NCBI GenBank assembly: GCA_900095095.1
Contig: FMBT01000354.1
Coordinates: 62,001 to 126,000, forward strand
Source: Fragilariopsis cylindrus CCMP1102
Taxonomy: Eukaryota; Bacillariophyta; Bacillariophyceae; Bacillariales; Bacillariaceae
DNA length: 64,000 nt
Direction: 5' to 3'
Shown here: piece after piece, positions 45,505 through 56,152 of the stretch
Layout of the letters: each line of letters starts with the position of its first letter
Position numbering within the stretch: the stretch's first letter is position 1
The notes under the pieces: model-generated
Databases searched by the model: none
Seen by the model: only the letters and a program-made list of their open reading frames with translations
What the model was told of the DNA's origin: nothing
Made by a program: the position numbers and the translations under genes

Positions 45505-46204
45505 TGTTTCAATTATTTCTTTCTTGGAGTATTGCTAAGTTTTTCTGAAAGAGTTCATACAAAGATTGTGTTCTGTTCTGTTCTGTTCCTTATTTTTGTT
45601 TGAGTAGAGTTCGCGTTCTCTCATTGATAGAAAGCAATCAAAATACACTTCAATGGGACAACAATCGAACAAATGATGCTGTAAAAGTGCGAAAGATACC
45701 TGCAATCAATCGTGAGAATACTCTAATACTGTACTTACTCCAGAGAACGCAAACTTAGTGTGAGATTTTACCCGACAACTTTCACGTACAAATATACCTG
45801 TTTTTAGAGAAAAGAAATTAAAAAATTGATTATTCGACTCGAATACACTCAATCTCCATCCTTCTATGGTGTGAAAGTTGTCTATTAAAACCTCACACTA
45901 AGTTTGCGTTTTCTGGAGGAACAAGTATCTATTAAAGAGAATGCGGCAAGAAAATTGAGCGTTGATGGCATGTTTTCTCTTATCCCCCCAAATGGGTTAT
46001 GAGGGGGGGCTGATTCATTCCTCATTTTTTGCTTCCTCCTCGATTGTTTGAAAAACAATTTTTCATTGTCATTTTCAAATTTGCTTCAATTCACATCTCA
46101 AATACTGTAGTTAAACCTGAAGCAATTAGTTACAGTAGTTCACAAGATAATCACTGTGGATCAATAGAAGTAAGCCTATCATAGGTACGAGTGACATTTA
46201 GATC
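45505..46204. other. Divergent intergenic with foldback repeat
   Basis: Holds the imperfect inverted repeat 45740-45916 and short C and G runs near 45986-46011. No coding feature. Confidence 0.5.
45740..45916. repeat. 177-bp foldback inverted repeat (possible MITE)
   Basis: The left arm 45740-45785 (starts ccagagaacgcaaacttagt, ends gacaactttcac) and the right arm 45871-45916 (starts gtgaaagttgtc, ends ttctgg) are inverted copies matching at all but a few of about 46 positions. They are separated by an 85-base AT-rich loop, and some similarity extends a few bases beyond. A transcript would form a long hairpin. No clear target duplication is visible. Confidence 0.8.
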
Positions 46205-47878
46205 ATGAAGAAGCTATCCCCAATCGTTGCCGTAGCGGCGTGTGCCACTTCTACAGTAGCTTCCACAGCAGCTTCGAAGACGACGACCGTACTGCCGACT
46301 ACGACGATGAAACGTATACCGTGGGTTTTCAACATTCCCCGAGGAGGAGACGAAGAAAATGGCGATAACAGCAATGAAGGTGATAACAAGAAAAATAGTA
46401 GCAGCAACACCAAGTCGAAAAAATCATCGCGATCCGGAAAAAAGAAAAAGACGACGAAAACGAAACAAGAAGAAAATGCTCAAACCAAGAATAAGACAAA
46501 CAATAGCAATCCCATATTAGAAGAAATACTTCAGCACGAGGATTTTTACGATGTTCTTGGTGTGCCCAACACGGCATCGGAACGTGATATTCAAAAGGCT
46601 TACCGGAAACGATGTGTACAGACTCATCCAGACAAGACAGGTGGAGATAGGCGTGCATTCGATAAGGTCGCTGAAGCATACGATGTGTTGTCGGATCAAT
46701 CAAAGCGACAAGTATACAATAGATATGGGAAAGCGGGAATGGACCCAACAAATAATGGCAGCAATGGCGCCAGCCCTTTCGGAGGAGGAGGTGACGGAGC
46801 CGCTGCTATGTTTCGAGATATGTTCCAACAAGCCAGACAGCAACAACGACAACAACAGCGACGCAATCAAACTCTCCGGTATCAATTGGAGGTAACGTTA
46901 GAAGATCTTTATTTTGGTCGCACGCGAAGCGTACAGGTAACACCTCCCCGCAGCAGTAGTAACTATCAACAGCAACGAAGAAGAAAAGAAGTCGACGTCC
47001 ATATCTCGAAGGGGTCTGTAAATGGTCAATCTGTTGTTTTGTCGGGCGAGGTCGACTTCAACGACGATAACAGTCCACCGGGTGATCTAGTATTTATCTT
47101 AACACAAGTTCCACATGCTACTTTCACAAGGAAGGGACATGATTTGGCTATGGAATTGAATATCAGTCTAGAGGAGGCATTATGTGGACTGAAACGATCT
47201 ATCAAACACCTCGATGGAACCGAAATGTGGATTGAATCAGCCAATTATTCCGACGATCAGAATGGTAGAAATAAAGGTAAAATCAACAAAGACAAAGCCG
47301 ACGATCTCGTCCACAATGATGATGACGATGATGGTAGCAATAGAAGTAGTAGTATCCCGATAACGATTCGAACAGGAGACGTTCAAGTTTTAAAGGGACG
47401 AGGAATGCCCAAACGAAATACTAACGACGAATTTGGTGACCTATACATCCAATATCGTGTAGAGATGCCTAAGTCGAAGAGTGGTAAAGCCTTAACCGAA
47501 GAGGAATACATGGAGTTATCTCGACTCTTAACGAAACTAGACGAAAATAGAGGAGGTCATAATAGAAGAAATAGAAAATCGATGAGCCGTCGTCATAACA
47601 AAGATGAACAACAACAACAGCAAGCAGAGATAAAACCAAAAATGCATTCTCTGAAAGAGGCGAAACCTTCCGATTTTGGTACAGCTAGTGGTAAGGTTGT
47701 ATGGGAAGATGAAGATGGTATGGGCGGAGGTGGTGGTTCCCATGATAATGGTGGTGATGAATTCCATCAATTCGGCTCAAGTTTCTTTCAAAGGGGATCG
47801 TCTGCTTCCGGTAGCCCCTTTGGAGGTATGGGTGGATTCAATCCTGACGACGGTAATGTTCAATGTCAGCAAATGTAG
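46205..47878 (+). CDS. Secretory-pathway type II (class B) DnaJ/HSP40
   Basis: Single exon, 557 residues. An N-terminal hydrophobic signal (LSPIVAVAACATSTVAS) is followed by NIPRGGDE, a motif often seen after signal peptides in diatoms. A basic Ser/Lys-rich linker then leads to the J domain at about residues 113-175 with HPD at 141-143 (DFYDVLGV, RKRCVQTHPDKTGGDRR). A short Gly/Phe region and the C-terminal client-binding domains follow (LRYQLEVTLEDLYFGRTRSV, VDVHISKGSVNGQSVVLSGE, ALCGLKRSIKHLDG, VLKGRGMPKR). No CxxCxGxG zinc finger is present, hence class B. The C-terminus adds a Gln- and Gly-rich tail. Likely an ER-lumen HSP70 partner; plastid ER is possible. Confidence 0.87.
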   Translation: MKKLSPIVAVAACATSTVASTAASKTTTVLPTTTMKRIPWVFNIPRGGDEENGDNSNEGDNKKNSSSNTKSKKSSRSGKKKKTTKTKQEENAQTKNKTNNSNPILEEILQHEDFYDVLGVPNTASERDIQKAYRKRCVQTHPDKTGGDRRAFDKVAEAYDVLSDQSKRQVYNRYGKAGMDPTNNGSNGASPFGGGGDGAAAMFRDMFQQARQQQRQQQRRNQTLRYQLEVTLEDLYFGRTRSVQVTPPRSSSNYQQQRRRKEVDVHISKGSVNGQSVVLSGEVDFNDDNSPPGDLVFILTQVPHATFTRKGHDLAMELNISLEEALCGLKRSIKHLDGTEMWIESANYSDDQNGRNKGKINKDKADDLVHNDDDDDGSNRSSSIPITIRTGDVQVLKGRGMPKRNTNDEFGDLYIQYRVEMPKSKSGKALTEEEYMELSRLLTKLDENRGGHNRRNRKSMSRRHNKDEQQQQQAEIKPKMHSLKEAKPSDFGTASGKVVWEDEDGMGGGGGSHDNGGDEFHQFGSSFFQRGSSASGSPFGGMGGFNPDDGNVQCQQM

Positions 47879-48370
47879 AAATTCCTTTTACTTTTATTAA
47901 GTTTTGTTTATTCTGTACCGTAGTTTCTTCCCTAACGCAAATATTATACCGGTATATATTTTAGGTAGTAGAGTATAATATATCAGTTGGGTGGTAGTAT
48001 GTAGGAAAGAATTCTGAATGTCACTCGACGAGCGGTGACGTCTGCTCTAATATCGTTTCAACATTACTTACGTTCACTTCGTTGCGATATAAAGTTTAAA
48101 GCAATACACACTGTAGATAGTAGTAGTAGACACTATCACTAGTTGTACTCAAGTAATTCAGTGTATTGCTTTTTGCTACCCTTTCAAATTTTAGAAAAAT
48201 ACATCTTCTTGAACAATGCATGTTCCCAATTCTGCCTGTAGTTAGAGGCAATCAATAAACATCATAATCAAATAAAGATAGATTCTTTCAACTAATTTAG
48301 GATTATGCTTCTAATGAATGATCTGTTCATTCAATCAACTTTTGTTTCTTTATTAATTTATTCGAGTCGT
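47879..48370. other. Convergent intergenic region
   Basis: No gene recognised; AT-rich with tagtagtagtag near 48118. Confidence 0.4.
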
Positions 48371-49167
48371 TTATTCTTCGTCGTCATCTTCATCTTCATC
48401 CTCGTCTTCTCCTTCTCCTTCTCCTTCTTCTTCTCCTCCTCCTCCTTCTTCTTCTTCTTCTTCATCATCATCATCATCATCATCATCATCGTCGTCGTCG
48501 TCGTCGTCGTCGTCATCATCGTCGTCGTCATCGTCACCTGGATTCATCGCTCTGTCGGTAAATTTCTCCCAATTGGCGATCATGTCATCAGGTGTTTGTT
48601 TTTTTACACTAAATTTATGCATATTACTTTGGACTCGTAATTCGGAACCATACACATCATCACCGTGATCAGCATGACCATGATCCCATGGATGTTCATA
48701 TCCCAATAGTACTTTCCCATCTTGAGAAAATCTATAAAAGATCCAAAGCCATGCTAATGTTCCAAACGCTTCACCAAGATTGGTACCGAATGCATTAGTT
48801 TCCATGTAACTATTATTTTTATATTTTTCAAGTGAGGGAAGGCACGAAAAAAACAAAAACCCAATACACAAAATAAAGTCAAAAACACAACAATGAAAGC
48901 AAAAAAAGAAAGAGGTAGTCAGTGTTCTGACTATATTGTTTCCTTCACCACCGATGTTTATTCTTTCGTTCATGTTTACGACTTCGTTTAATATCTTATT
49001 TATTTTTATATCGAGGGCTGGACTTTCAAACAATTATTAATTTTATGAACTTACGCTCCTCCACCTGCCATAGTTCGTCTTTGAGATTGCTGCTGTTTCT
49101 GTTGTGTATTTCGTAGTACTCGCTTCCCAATATGGGAACGAAGAAAAGCAGATGATCGAGACAACAT
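48371..49167 (-). CDS. NDUFB2: Complex I subunit NDUFB2 (AGGG) with long acidic tail
   Basis: Two exons: 49055-49167 and 48371-48809, GT-AG intron in phase 2, 183 residues. The presequence MLSRSSAFLRSHIGKRVLRN is mitochondrial in character and ends RRTMAGGGA, the AGGG landmark. The core has NLGEAFGTLAWLWIFYRFSQ, then DGKVLLGYEHPWDHGHADH, matching the single span and [LF]G-x-x-H-P-W-D block of NDUFB2. From about residue 130 to 183 the protein is only Asp, Glu and Gly (about 24 Asp in a row, then Glu/Gly/Asp), encoded by a GAT/GAC/GAA triplet tract at 48371-48535. Ordinary NDUFB2 ends with only a short acidic stretch, so the tail is an expansion. Acts in the membrane arm of complex I. Confidence 0.8.
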
Positions 49168-49643
49168 TGTATTCTAACTCTCACCTACTACATACACAAT
49201 GAAATAAGATAGGTTAGTTTGTGTTAGTATTGTTTCTTGTTGTTGTTTTTATTCATATTATTGAAGCTCTCCCATGCATGCCAGTTCGCTTGTGCGTTTT
49301 CGAAGTTGTTTTGGGGGAGAGACGACATAAATAGACTAAAATAAATTGAAAATATAGTAAGCCTCGTCCCTGCCCCCAAAGTAATGACTCACTCAAAACT
49401 TGGAATTTTCACACACTGACATTCTTGCTCATTCTCAAATTCATAGGAATTGTTGTAAATTGTGTATGCAATGAGTACCTATGGGTCGAATAGAAAATGA
49501 ATGAGTCTACTATACGATCAGGCTAGGAAAACTAACAATCAATAACGAAAGGACCCAAACTGCGTTGACGCGGCATTGCTGATCACGGCACAAGCCAAAG
49601 TAGTTTTTCAAAAGTCCATAATATTTCATATACTCGAACGAAT
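49168..49643. other. Divergent promoter region
   Basis: Between NDUFB2 (minus) and the ABC1 kinase (plus), both probably mitochondrial genes. No motif stands out. Confidence 0.4.
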
Positions 49644-51568
49644 ATGCTATCACAAATTATACGGCGACGTCCTTGGACGACATTTGGAACGACAGCAGTG
49701 GGGACGTTTGTCGGTGCTGCCGCTGCAATCGAATTATTTTCAGACTATCAAGAAGAATACGCTGGTACGTTTTGCTGTCGAATTTTTTATGCTGTGTTGT
49801 TATCTGTTTAGAAACATCGTGATTCAGAAAATACGTACACTTATCAGCCTCTCGATTCATTTTCTTCTATTCTGTTATATACAAAATATATATTTATATA
49901 TATATATATATATATATAGTCAACAAAGATGAATATTGTTTGCCACGATCGTACGATCGAGAAGTCATTCGAAATTATTGGATTCGCAGGCCATTATCGG
50001 TCGTTTCACGTTTCGGTAAGATCGGTTATGAATTGAGTCCAACGGTAGCGTCTTACATATACCACAAAACAACAACAACAACAACAACAGAATAATGGAG
50101 GTGTACATGATAATGATTCAGCATCGTCTTTGGAAGAAGAAATCGTTAAAGAAGAAGAACTTAAGACTCGACAACAACGACAACAAGCGATTCAATTCCG
50201 TGAGGCATTAACAAATCTCGGTCCGGCCTTCGTTAAGGGAGGCCAACAGATTGCTATCCGTCCTGATTTGATACCACCATCCATGTTAAAAGAATTACAA
50301 AAATTATGTGATTCTGTTCGTCCGATTCCTGATGAAGTTGCAATGGAAGTGTTACGAAATGAATTAGGAATGAAACACCAACAACAGGTAGATGATATAT
50401 TTGAAGATTTGCATTTAGTTGCAAGTGCAAGTTTAGGACAGGTATACAAAGCAAGGATACGGAAAACGAATGAACTGGTTGCTATTAAAGTACAACGACC
50501 TGGAATGGAAAAGGCTTTTAGTCTAGATTTATTTTTATTACAAATGTGGGGTGATTTCATGGATGCGTTTACATCAGTATTTACCAAACAAGTTCCGTTC
50601 CATAGTAAATTCTTTGATGCATTTTCACAAGGATCATATTCTGAATTAGATTATGAAAATGAAGCACAAAATCAAATATATTTCCAACGTGAATTGGCTA
50701 ATCGGCACTCGAAAGTTAAAGTACCAGATGTATACGGAGAATATTCGGCTCGGCGCGTATTGACCACTGAATGGATTGAAGGTGTGAAATTAGCAGACAC
50801 ATCAAATGAAACAATTCGAAAATTAATCCCGATAGGGGTTGAACTATTCTTAACACAACTTTTGGATATGGGAAGATTTCATTGCGATCCACATCCGGGT
50901 AATTTACTTGTCACAGATGATGGAGTACTATGCTTGATCGATTATGGATTATGTGCAGAAGTTGAGGCTAGTGAACGAGAGGCAATGACCAAGGCCATCG
51001 TGCATCTACTGTACCGTGATTTTGATGCCTTAATCCATATCGATACGAAAGAACTTGGTTTTTTACCACATGATTTTGACACAGAAGAATTGAAACCAAT
51101 CTTGACAAAGGTATTAACGGGTGGGTTATTACAGTCTGGTTCCGATCTTAAAAAGCGTAAACGAAAGCTGATGGAAATTTCTAACGAACTAAATGAGATA
51201 TTTTTTCGTTATCCATTCCAGGTAAGTAAATTAGAACTTCTAATATTATTGTGAAGTATACTTTATTGATTTACCGAACTTGATCGACGATCGATTGTAA
51301 AAACTCGCCGCTAACCGATTCCGGCATCATTTATTATCAACAACAACAATACTTCCCAGGTTCCGGGTTTTTTGCATTGGTGACTAGGGGGCTTGGATTA
51401 CTTGAAGGGATTGCACTAGTTGGTGATCCCGACTTTGATATCTTCATGGCAAGTGCACCATATGCAACTAAAAGAGCCGTTTCGATTCTTGGTCGTCATC
51501 AAGTGGGGTATGGTCGGAAAATAAGCCGGGTGCTAACATCACAAACACCCGCAACGTCATCGATTTGA
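49644..51568 (+). CDS. ABC1/UbiB (ADCK-type) atypical kinase
   Basis: Exons: 49644-49764, 49920-51221 and 51360-51568, GT-AG introns; intron 1 carries a (TA)n tract. Start MLSQIIRRRPWTTFGTTAVG is basic and mitochondria-like. Family motifs in order: LTNLGPAFVKGGQQIAIRPD (KxGQ motif), ASASLGQVYKARI (Ala-rich loop), VAIKVQRPG (Lys for ATP), ELDYENEAQN, FHCDPHPGNLLVT and LCLIDYGLC (metal-binding), then PGFFALVTRGLGLLEGIAL. The frame is lost within the CAA repeat near 50075 and at the T run 51368-51373; one extra T at the latter restores the conserved FFALVTR block. ABC1 proteins support coenzyme Q or plastid prenyl-lipid metabolism; the exact subfamily is not settled. Confidence 0.85.
49887..49918. 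repeat. (TA)n microsatellite in an intron
   Basis: TA run ending directly at the 3' splice site of intron 1 of the ABC1 gene. Confidence 0.85.
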
Positions 51569-51860
51569 TATATGACCCCCGCAAAGAAATTTCTTCCCTG
51601 TCTCTCCCTCTCTCACATACAATATTACTTTCTAATACATCTATACCCAAACTTTTATCTAATTGAAATCACTACTAGTATGTATAATTGATCTTATAAT
51701 ATTCGTATATTTTATAGAAAAACCATTGCGAGATTAGCAATAGTATAAGCTGAATGGAATTATTGCTGTTTGGCATTACATCAGTTTTGCAATTTTCGCT
51801 AAACCGTGTATTCGTACTTGCTTCCGTCATCGCTTATTCAAAAATGTCCGTCGTGTATAT

Positions 51861-52887
51861 CTAGCCTGCTGCTGTCATTCCTTCGAACATTTCGTATGAC
51901 GTTGGTTCTTTGGCTGATACAGTATTGCACTTATCTTTGTGCCCTGGCCAGTGTTCTACTTGGCATTTTTTACTGCAATAATGGGCAACCGAACATCGGG
52001 TACAATACATAAGTTATGAAATCCATTTGCTTTTCACAGCCAAAGCACTCACCCATCTTTACCTGATGTTTTACTCTGTCGTACTTATCCTTAAGACAGG
52101 TACAGGAGATTCTTTTGGCAAAAAAGCGTGTAATACTTCGATCCCCGTCGTGGGTAAGATCTCTAAGCATCTTCATACGTTTAGATTTTGGATTCTCGAA
52201 AGGTGCTCCATCAGTTATGAATTGTAATGCATCGGAATCGTCATGTTCGATTTCGATGATAGCTTGAGCCAAAAATTTGGCAATGTGTTCTGATTTTCCT
52301 CCTAACAAGATATTCGTACCGACAACAATCATGTATTCTTTCAACTTCGACGAATTATTATCAGCAGACATAATTTGTATATTATTGTAAATAAGAAATT
52401 TCATGGCTGACGTTCCAACTTCAGCAGCCGGGAGCGAATCTTTGAGACTATTGATATTCTCAATCAAAGCATTGTAACCATCTAGAACTTTTTTGTCTAG
52501 TGGAAAAGGAATAGGAAACCCGTGCCGGCACTTACTACGACAAATACCGTGTGCTCTTGCCTCCACTAATGCAGAAATGAATTCTTTTCTTTCGTTATAT
52601 GTGCTCGTAGAGATACCACAGATATCTAACTCTTGTCGAATTGCGCTGATACTCATGGAATCAACAGTGCAATCAAAAGTGTCTTCGTCGACTGCCTTAT
52701 TGTTGGTATTGTTATTTTTATTGCGATCTACTCTTGCCATTTCTAACGCCGTGATCAGTTCCGATTTCTCAATGAACGAGCTAGTTGAGATTCCGTAGCT
52801 TTCTAATTCCTTTTTAATTGCGCTTACCCTCATAGATGAAGGAATAGCATTTTCGACTACAGACATTGTGGCGTTTATGTTGCTCAT
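51861..52887 (-). CDS. Two SAP-like motifs plus MYND zinc finger protein
   Basis: From ATG 52887 the protein has two similar helix-extended-helix units (MRVSAIKKELESYGISTSSF...LITALEMAR and MSISAIRQELDICGISTSTY...FISALVEAR), resembling SAP/ARMET-type motifs. A helical middle (KMLRDLTHDGDRSITRFFAK) leads to a MYND finger: CTCLKDKYDRVKHQVKMGEC.GC, then, after one lost base near 52008, MYCTRCSVAHYCSKKCQVEHW and GHKDKC. The shift correction extends the gene to a TAG at 51861-51863. SAP-like/MYND proteins of this kind are common in diatom genomes as I recall; function unknown, protein-protein or nucleic-acid binding inferred. Confidence 0.7.
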
Positions 52888-53195
52888 GGTGGTTAGTATC
52901 TTTGTGATAGGATGAAAAGAGAGGAGAGGTGAGGAGAAGTGGAGTGGTCGTACCGCAAATCTTCTTTTTCACAAATAATAACTCGCCGCACGTTACCGGT
53001 AAAAGCACACTGAATAAATGCCACAAGCGCCTTTCTTTTTCGATGACTGATGTATTATTTGATGAAATAAAAGCATCTCAAACCTGTGCATATTGCTGCT
53101 CCATGCCGCCTTCTGCAAGGCTAGCAAATCAGTAGTAAGAAATGGTGGTGTATTCACATTTTGTCGATATGTTCCAACCTCTCAAATATTTGTGT

Positions 53196-53221
53196 GGGTG
53201 GGTGGGTGGGGTGGGTGGGTG
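53196..53221 (+). other. Potential G-quadruplex motif
   Basis: Six runs of three or four G separated by single T (gggtgggtgggtggggtggg and onward) on the plus strand, in otherwise AT-rich DNA. Confidence 0.7.
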
Positions 53222-54464
53222 TGCATAATATATGTAGAAAGTCAAATTTGTACCAACAAATGGTGTGTGTGTGGTTGCAATTCCAAGCATCAATCATTAT
53301 TGTGTATGATGGGGTGTTGGTTGGGGTGAGCTATATTGTGTACAGTAGGGAAGAAAAGAAGAAGTAAGCAAACCTATGTATTATTGCACCATGCCTATCA
53401 AATGTTCACACTGTATTTTTATGTGTGTGTTGTTTATAGGTGGTAAACAAATACCAGGATTTCCATTCACTGCAACCATACATCTATCTCCATTTTCTAC
53501 AACATTCCTGGTCTTGCATACGGCAAAACTTGAGTGTAATATTAATTATATGTGTACTTCCAAAAGCCCCGTAGGAAAAGCTGCACCACAACCACAAAAA
53601 TCATTAAATCAATCACTGTCTGCCTGATGGAGAAATTTCTACTTTGTTGCACCTTGCATATGAATAGTAGTTTACTTTGTATTGGAACATACATACGCAT
53701 CATATTATGCTGTGCTACTACGTGAGTGGTATGATGTGTGTTCCAACATTAGCAAAAACACTGTCCGTCAACTTTTTTTGAGTATGGATATGTGACAGGT
53801 TATTAGGGTACATACTACCTTGTGTAGGGTCATTGACTGCCATTTACCATGATAGCATCATAATATACTGTATAACAAGAATGTTGCTTTTATCTATTCG
53901 AGATTCAATTCTGAGTCTTCTGAACCTATTGGTATTATTGAATAGAGTACAGTACGGTAGATAGTACTATATTTTTTTACTTACGCGGAAAAAAAAATAC
54001 CGACTGCGCGAAGTCAAAGATACTTTTTTCACATTTCACATCAATGAAGAAAGCACTCAAAATCTAAGATAAAGATTTGTTATACAAACCTCCTTCTGTT
54101 CTTCATATTCAATATCCATGGCTCTATCTTCTTTTTTGAATACTAAAAAGACTAGCAAAGGCAGTAGACATACTACAAGTAATCCTGGCTGTGTTATTCA
54201 ATTCATTGGTCTGAATATTAGGTAGCGGCAAGTTACTTGGTTTTGGATATTTTAATTCAAAAATATTCTGTCATCACAACAAACAACGAAATATCATAGT
54301 ACGTACATTTTGATGCTTAGTTTGTAGTTCGTAAATTATCAACAACAGTACAACAACAATAAACCGTGCGGTGAAGAGACGAAATATGGGAGAAAAATCA
54401 TGACAGGCATCAATGTACACACCATCAAATAAAGTAAACGAGCCACCTATACTATATATATGCT

Positions 54465-54803
54465 GGCATAGCTCATATGGCCTTAGTTGAACGGGGTATA
54501 CATTTCAAATCTCAATATATTAAGTTGACTAATCTTGAACAACTTGAACCTTGGTTCATACGTATAAATCCAAATGGACAAATCCCATCATTACAAACAA
54601 TTGATAAGAAAGTAACTTTAACTGATGTTGATGTCTTATAGGAAAAAGATGATCTCTTTGATGGTTTTACCTTCAAGGGGGGTACTATGGGGCATGGTTG
54701 TTTGCGTTACGCCCTTTTCTCATTTTTTGATACCGGAACATATATTGCAGATGGAGTACGTACCGATGTCGCCTTAGGAGATGAAGGTTGCCATCTTTAC
54801 TAA
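54465..54803 (+). pseudogene. Relic of a glutathione-S-transferase-like (GDAP1-type) gene
   Basis: One plus-strand frame reads IAHMALVERGIHFKSQYIKL, then NLEQLEPWFIRINPNGQIPS and LTDVDVL before a TAG at 54639-54641. The EPW[FL].R.NPNG.[IV]P block and preceding A-L-x-E-[KR]-G helix are those of the N-terminal thioredoxin fold of GST/GDAP1-type proteins. The same frame continues FDGFTFKGGTMGHGCLRYAL to 54803, which I do not recognise. No start, no C-terminal GST domain and no open frame upstream: a decayed fragment. Confidence 0.5.
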
Positions 54804-55036
54804 ACACACACGCACACAAGAACGATGAATTAAATATCTACCACTTGCAATTATTCAATGGTATGTCTTTTTTTCTTTGGTACATACTTTTATTACTACT
54901 GTACTAAAGCATACTTTATAATGTGCATCGCTGTATGATTACTTGAAATCATGATAGCTAGCTTTGATATCGAATAATTCCTATACATACTTAATTAATT
55001 CTACCTTTTCCACTTAATCTCACTTCACTTTGATCA

Positions 55037-56152
55037 TCAAGGATAAAACGAGTCGTAGAAGGAATTCCTTGTAAAGCCACCGTCGACACTTATAATTTGA
55101 CCCGTTATATATGCAGCACCTGGTAGGCAAAGGAATGCAACCAAAGCAGCAACTTCTTCTGGTTCTCCAACTCTACCTGCCGGGGTTCTCTCCAGAATAG
55201 TCCTACATGTACGAATTTGGAATGAAGATTATTAGATTGACAAAATTCAGATAAGAATGAAAATAAAGCATGAATAAATAGATAATGAATTGAAAATTGA
55301 AAGTTGGAAATCGTCTTTTCTTTAGTGTCGAAAATCGACGACGTCAAGTTGATCAATACAAACATACACACGAACGCACACACACACACACACACACACA
55401 CACTCGGCTCACTTCTTATACTCCTCGTCCTTCAAAACTTGCTGTGCAAGAGGTGTGTTGATATACCACGGTGTAACACAATTAACTCTAATCCCCAATG
55501 GGCCCCATTCGCATGCCCAATTTCCGGTCAATTGATTCATTGCTGCCTTTGTTGCGGCGTATGGAGTTCCTGATTTTATACATACAACTCCAGCAACTGA
55601 ACCAATATTAACAACAGATGATGTCTGTTTACAATAATTGTGGCCCTCAACCTTTTCACGTATCATGTATGGATGGCATAACTTTGTTACTTCAAAGAAA
55701 GATTTGAAATTTGTTTTCATAACAAATTCAAGATCATCCTCCGTATATTCAATGGATGGTTTTCGAAAGTTCGTTCCGACGTTATTGATTAAAATATCAA
55801 GTTTTCCAGGATTGGCACAATCATCATCATTAATAAGATCTTTCACTGCATCCATGAGAGAACTACGACCTTCTGTAGTAGAAATATCTGCCACACAACC
55901 TCTCACATCACATCCTTTCTCTTGCCATTCCTTTATACATTCATTGAGTTCCTTTTCGTTTCTAGCGCATGTCAAGATCTTACACCCAAACGAAAGACCA
56001 AGCTCAGACACTATAGCATGTCCAATACCCTTTGTTCCACCCGTCACCACAGCTGTGGACTTCGCTGGCAATTGCCAAAGCCGATTACGATTATTACTAG
56101 CGGTGGAGGAAACAAATTGCACGAAAAGTAGGATTAGAAAAATTGCCTTCAT
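55037..56152 (-). CDS. Short-chain dehydrogenase/reductase (tropinone-reductase-like), secretory
   Basis: Two exons: 55413-56152 and 55037-55202, GT-AG intron, 301 residues. An N-terminal signal peptide ([16 protein letters not shown]) precedes the Rossmann fold: [13 protein letters not shown] (TGxxxGIG cofactor loop), [12 protein letters not shown] (NNxG), catalytic Ser in [11 protein letters not shown] and YAATK (YxxxK). The tail [20 protein letters not shown] is typical of the tropinone-reductase/SDR65C group. The cofactor loop has no acidic residue directly after strand 2 (CARN), favouring NADP(H). The signal peptide, unusual for this group, suggests an ER, vacuolar or plastid-ER location. 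The intron carries a (CA)n microsatellite near its donor side. Confidence 0.85.
55376..55403. repeat. (CA)n microsatellite in an intron
   Basis: About thirteen CA units next to the 5' splice site of the SDR gene intron. Confidence 0.9.

Larger units (their letters stand above)
52888..55036. other. Gene-poor gap with GT-rich, G4 and relic sequence
   Basis: Over 2 kb with no intact gene. Contains the G-run cluster 53196-53221, GTACAGTA at 53340 and 53947, and the GST-like relic at 54465-54803. Confidence 0.5.

Noticed and set aside
48305-48640. Long plus-strand frame rich in Phe, Ile and Val
   Set aside because: It is the antisense of the NDUFB2 acidic triplet tract; the hydrophobic run is the complement of poly-Asp codons.
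53376-53627. Open frame of about 83 codons in the gene-poor gap
   Set aside because: Cys/Thr-rich text without helices or motifs; no promoter or splice support.
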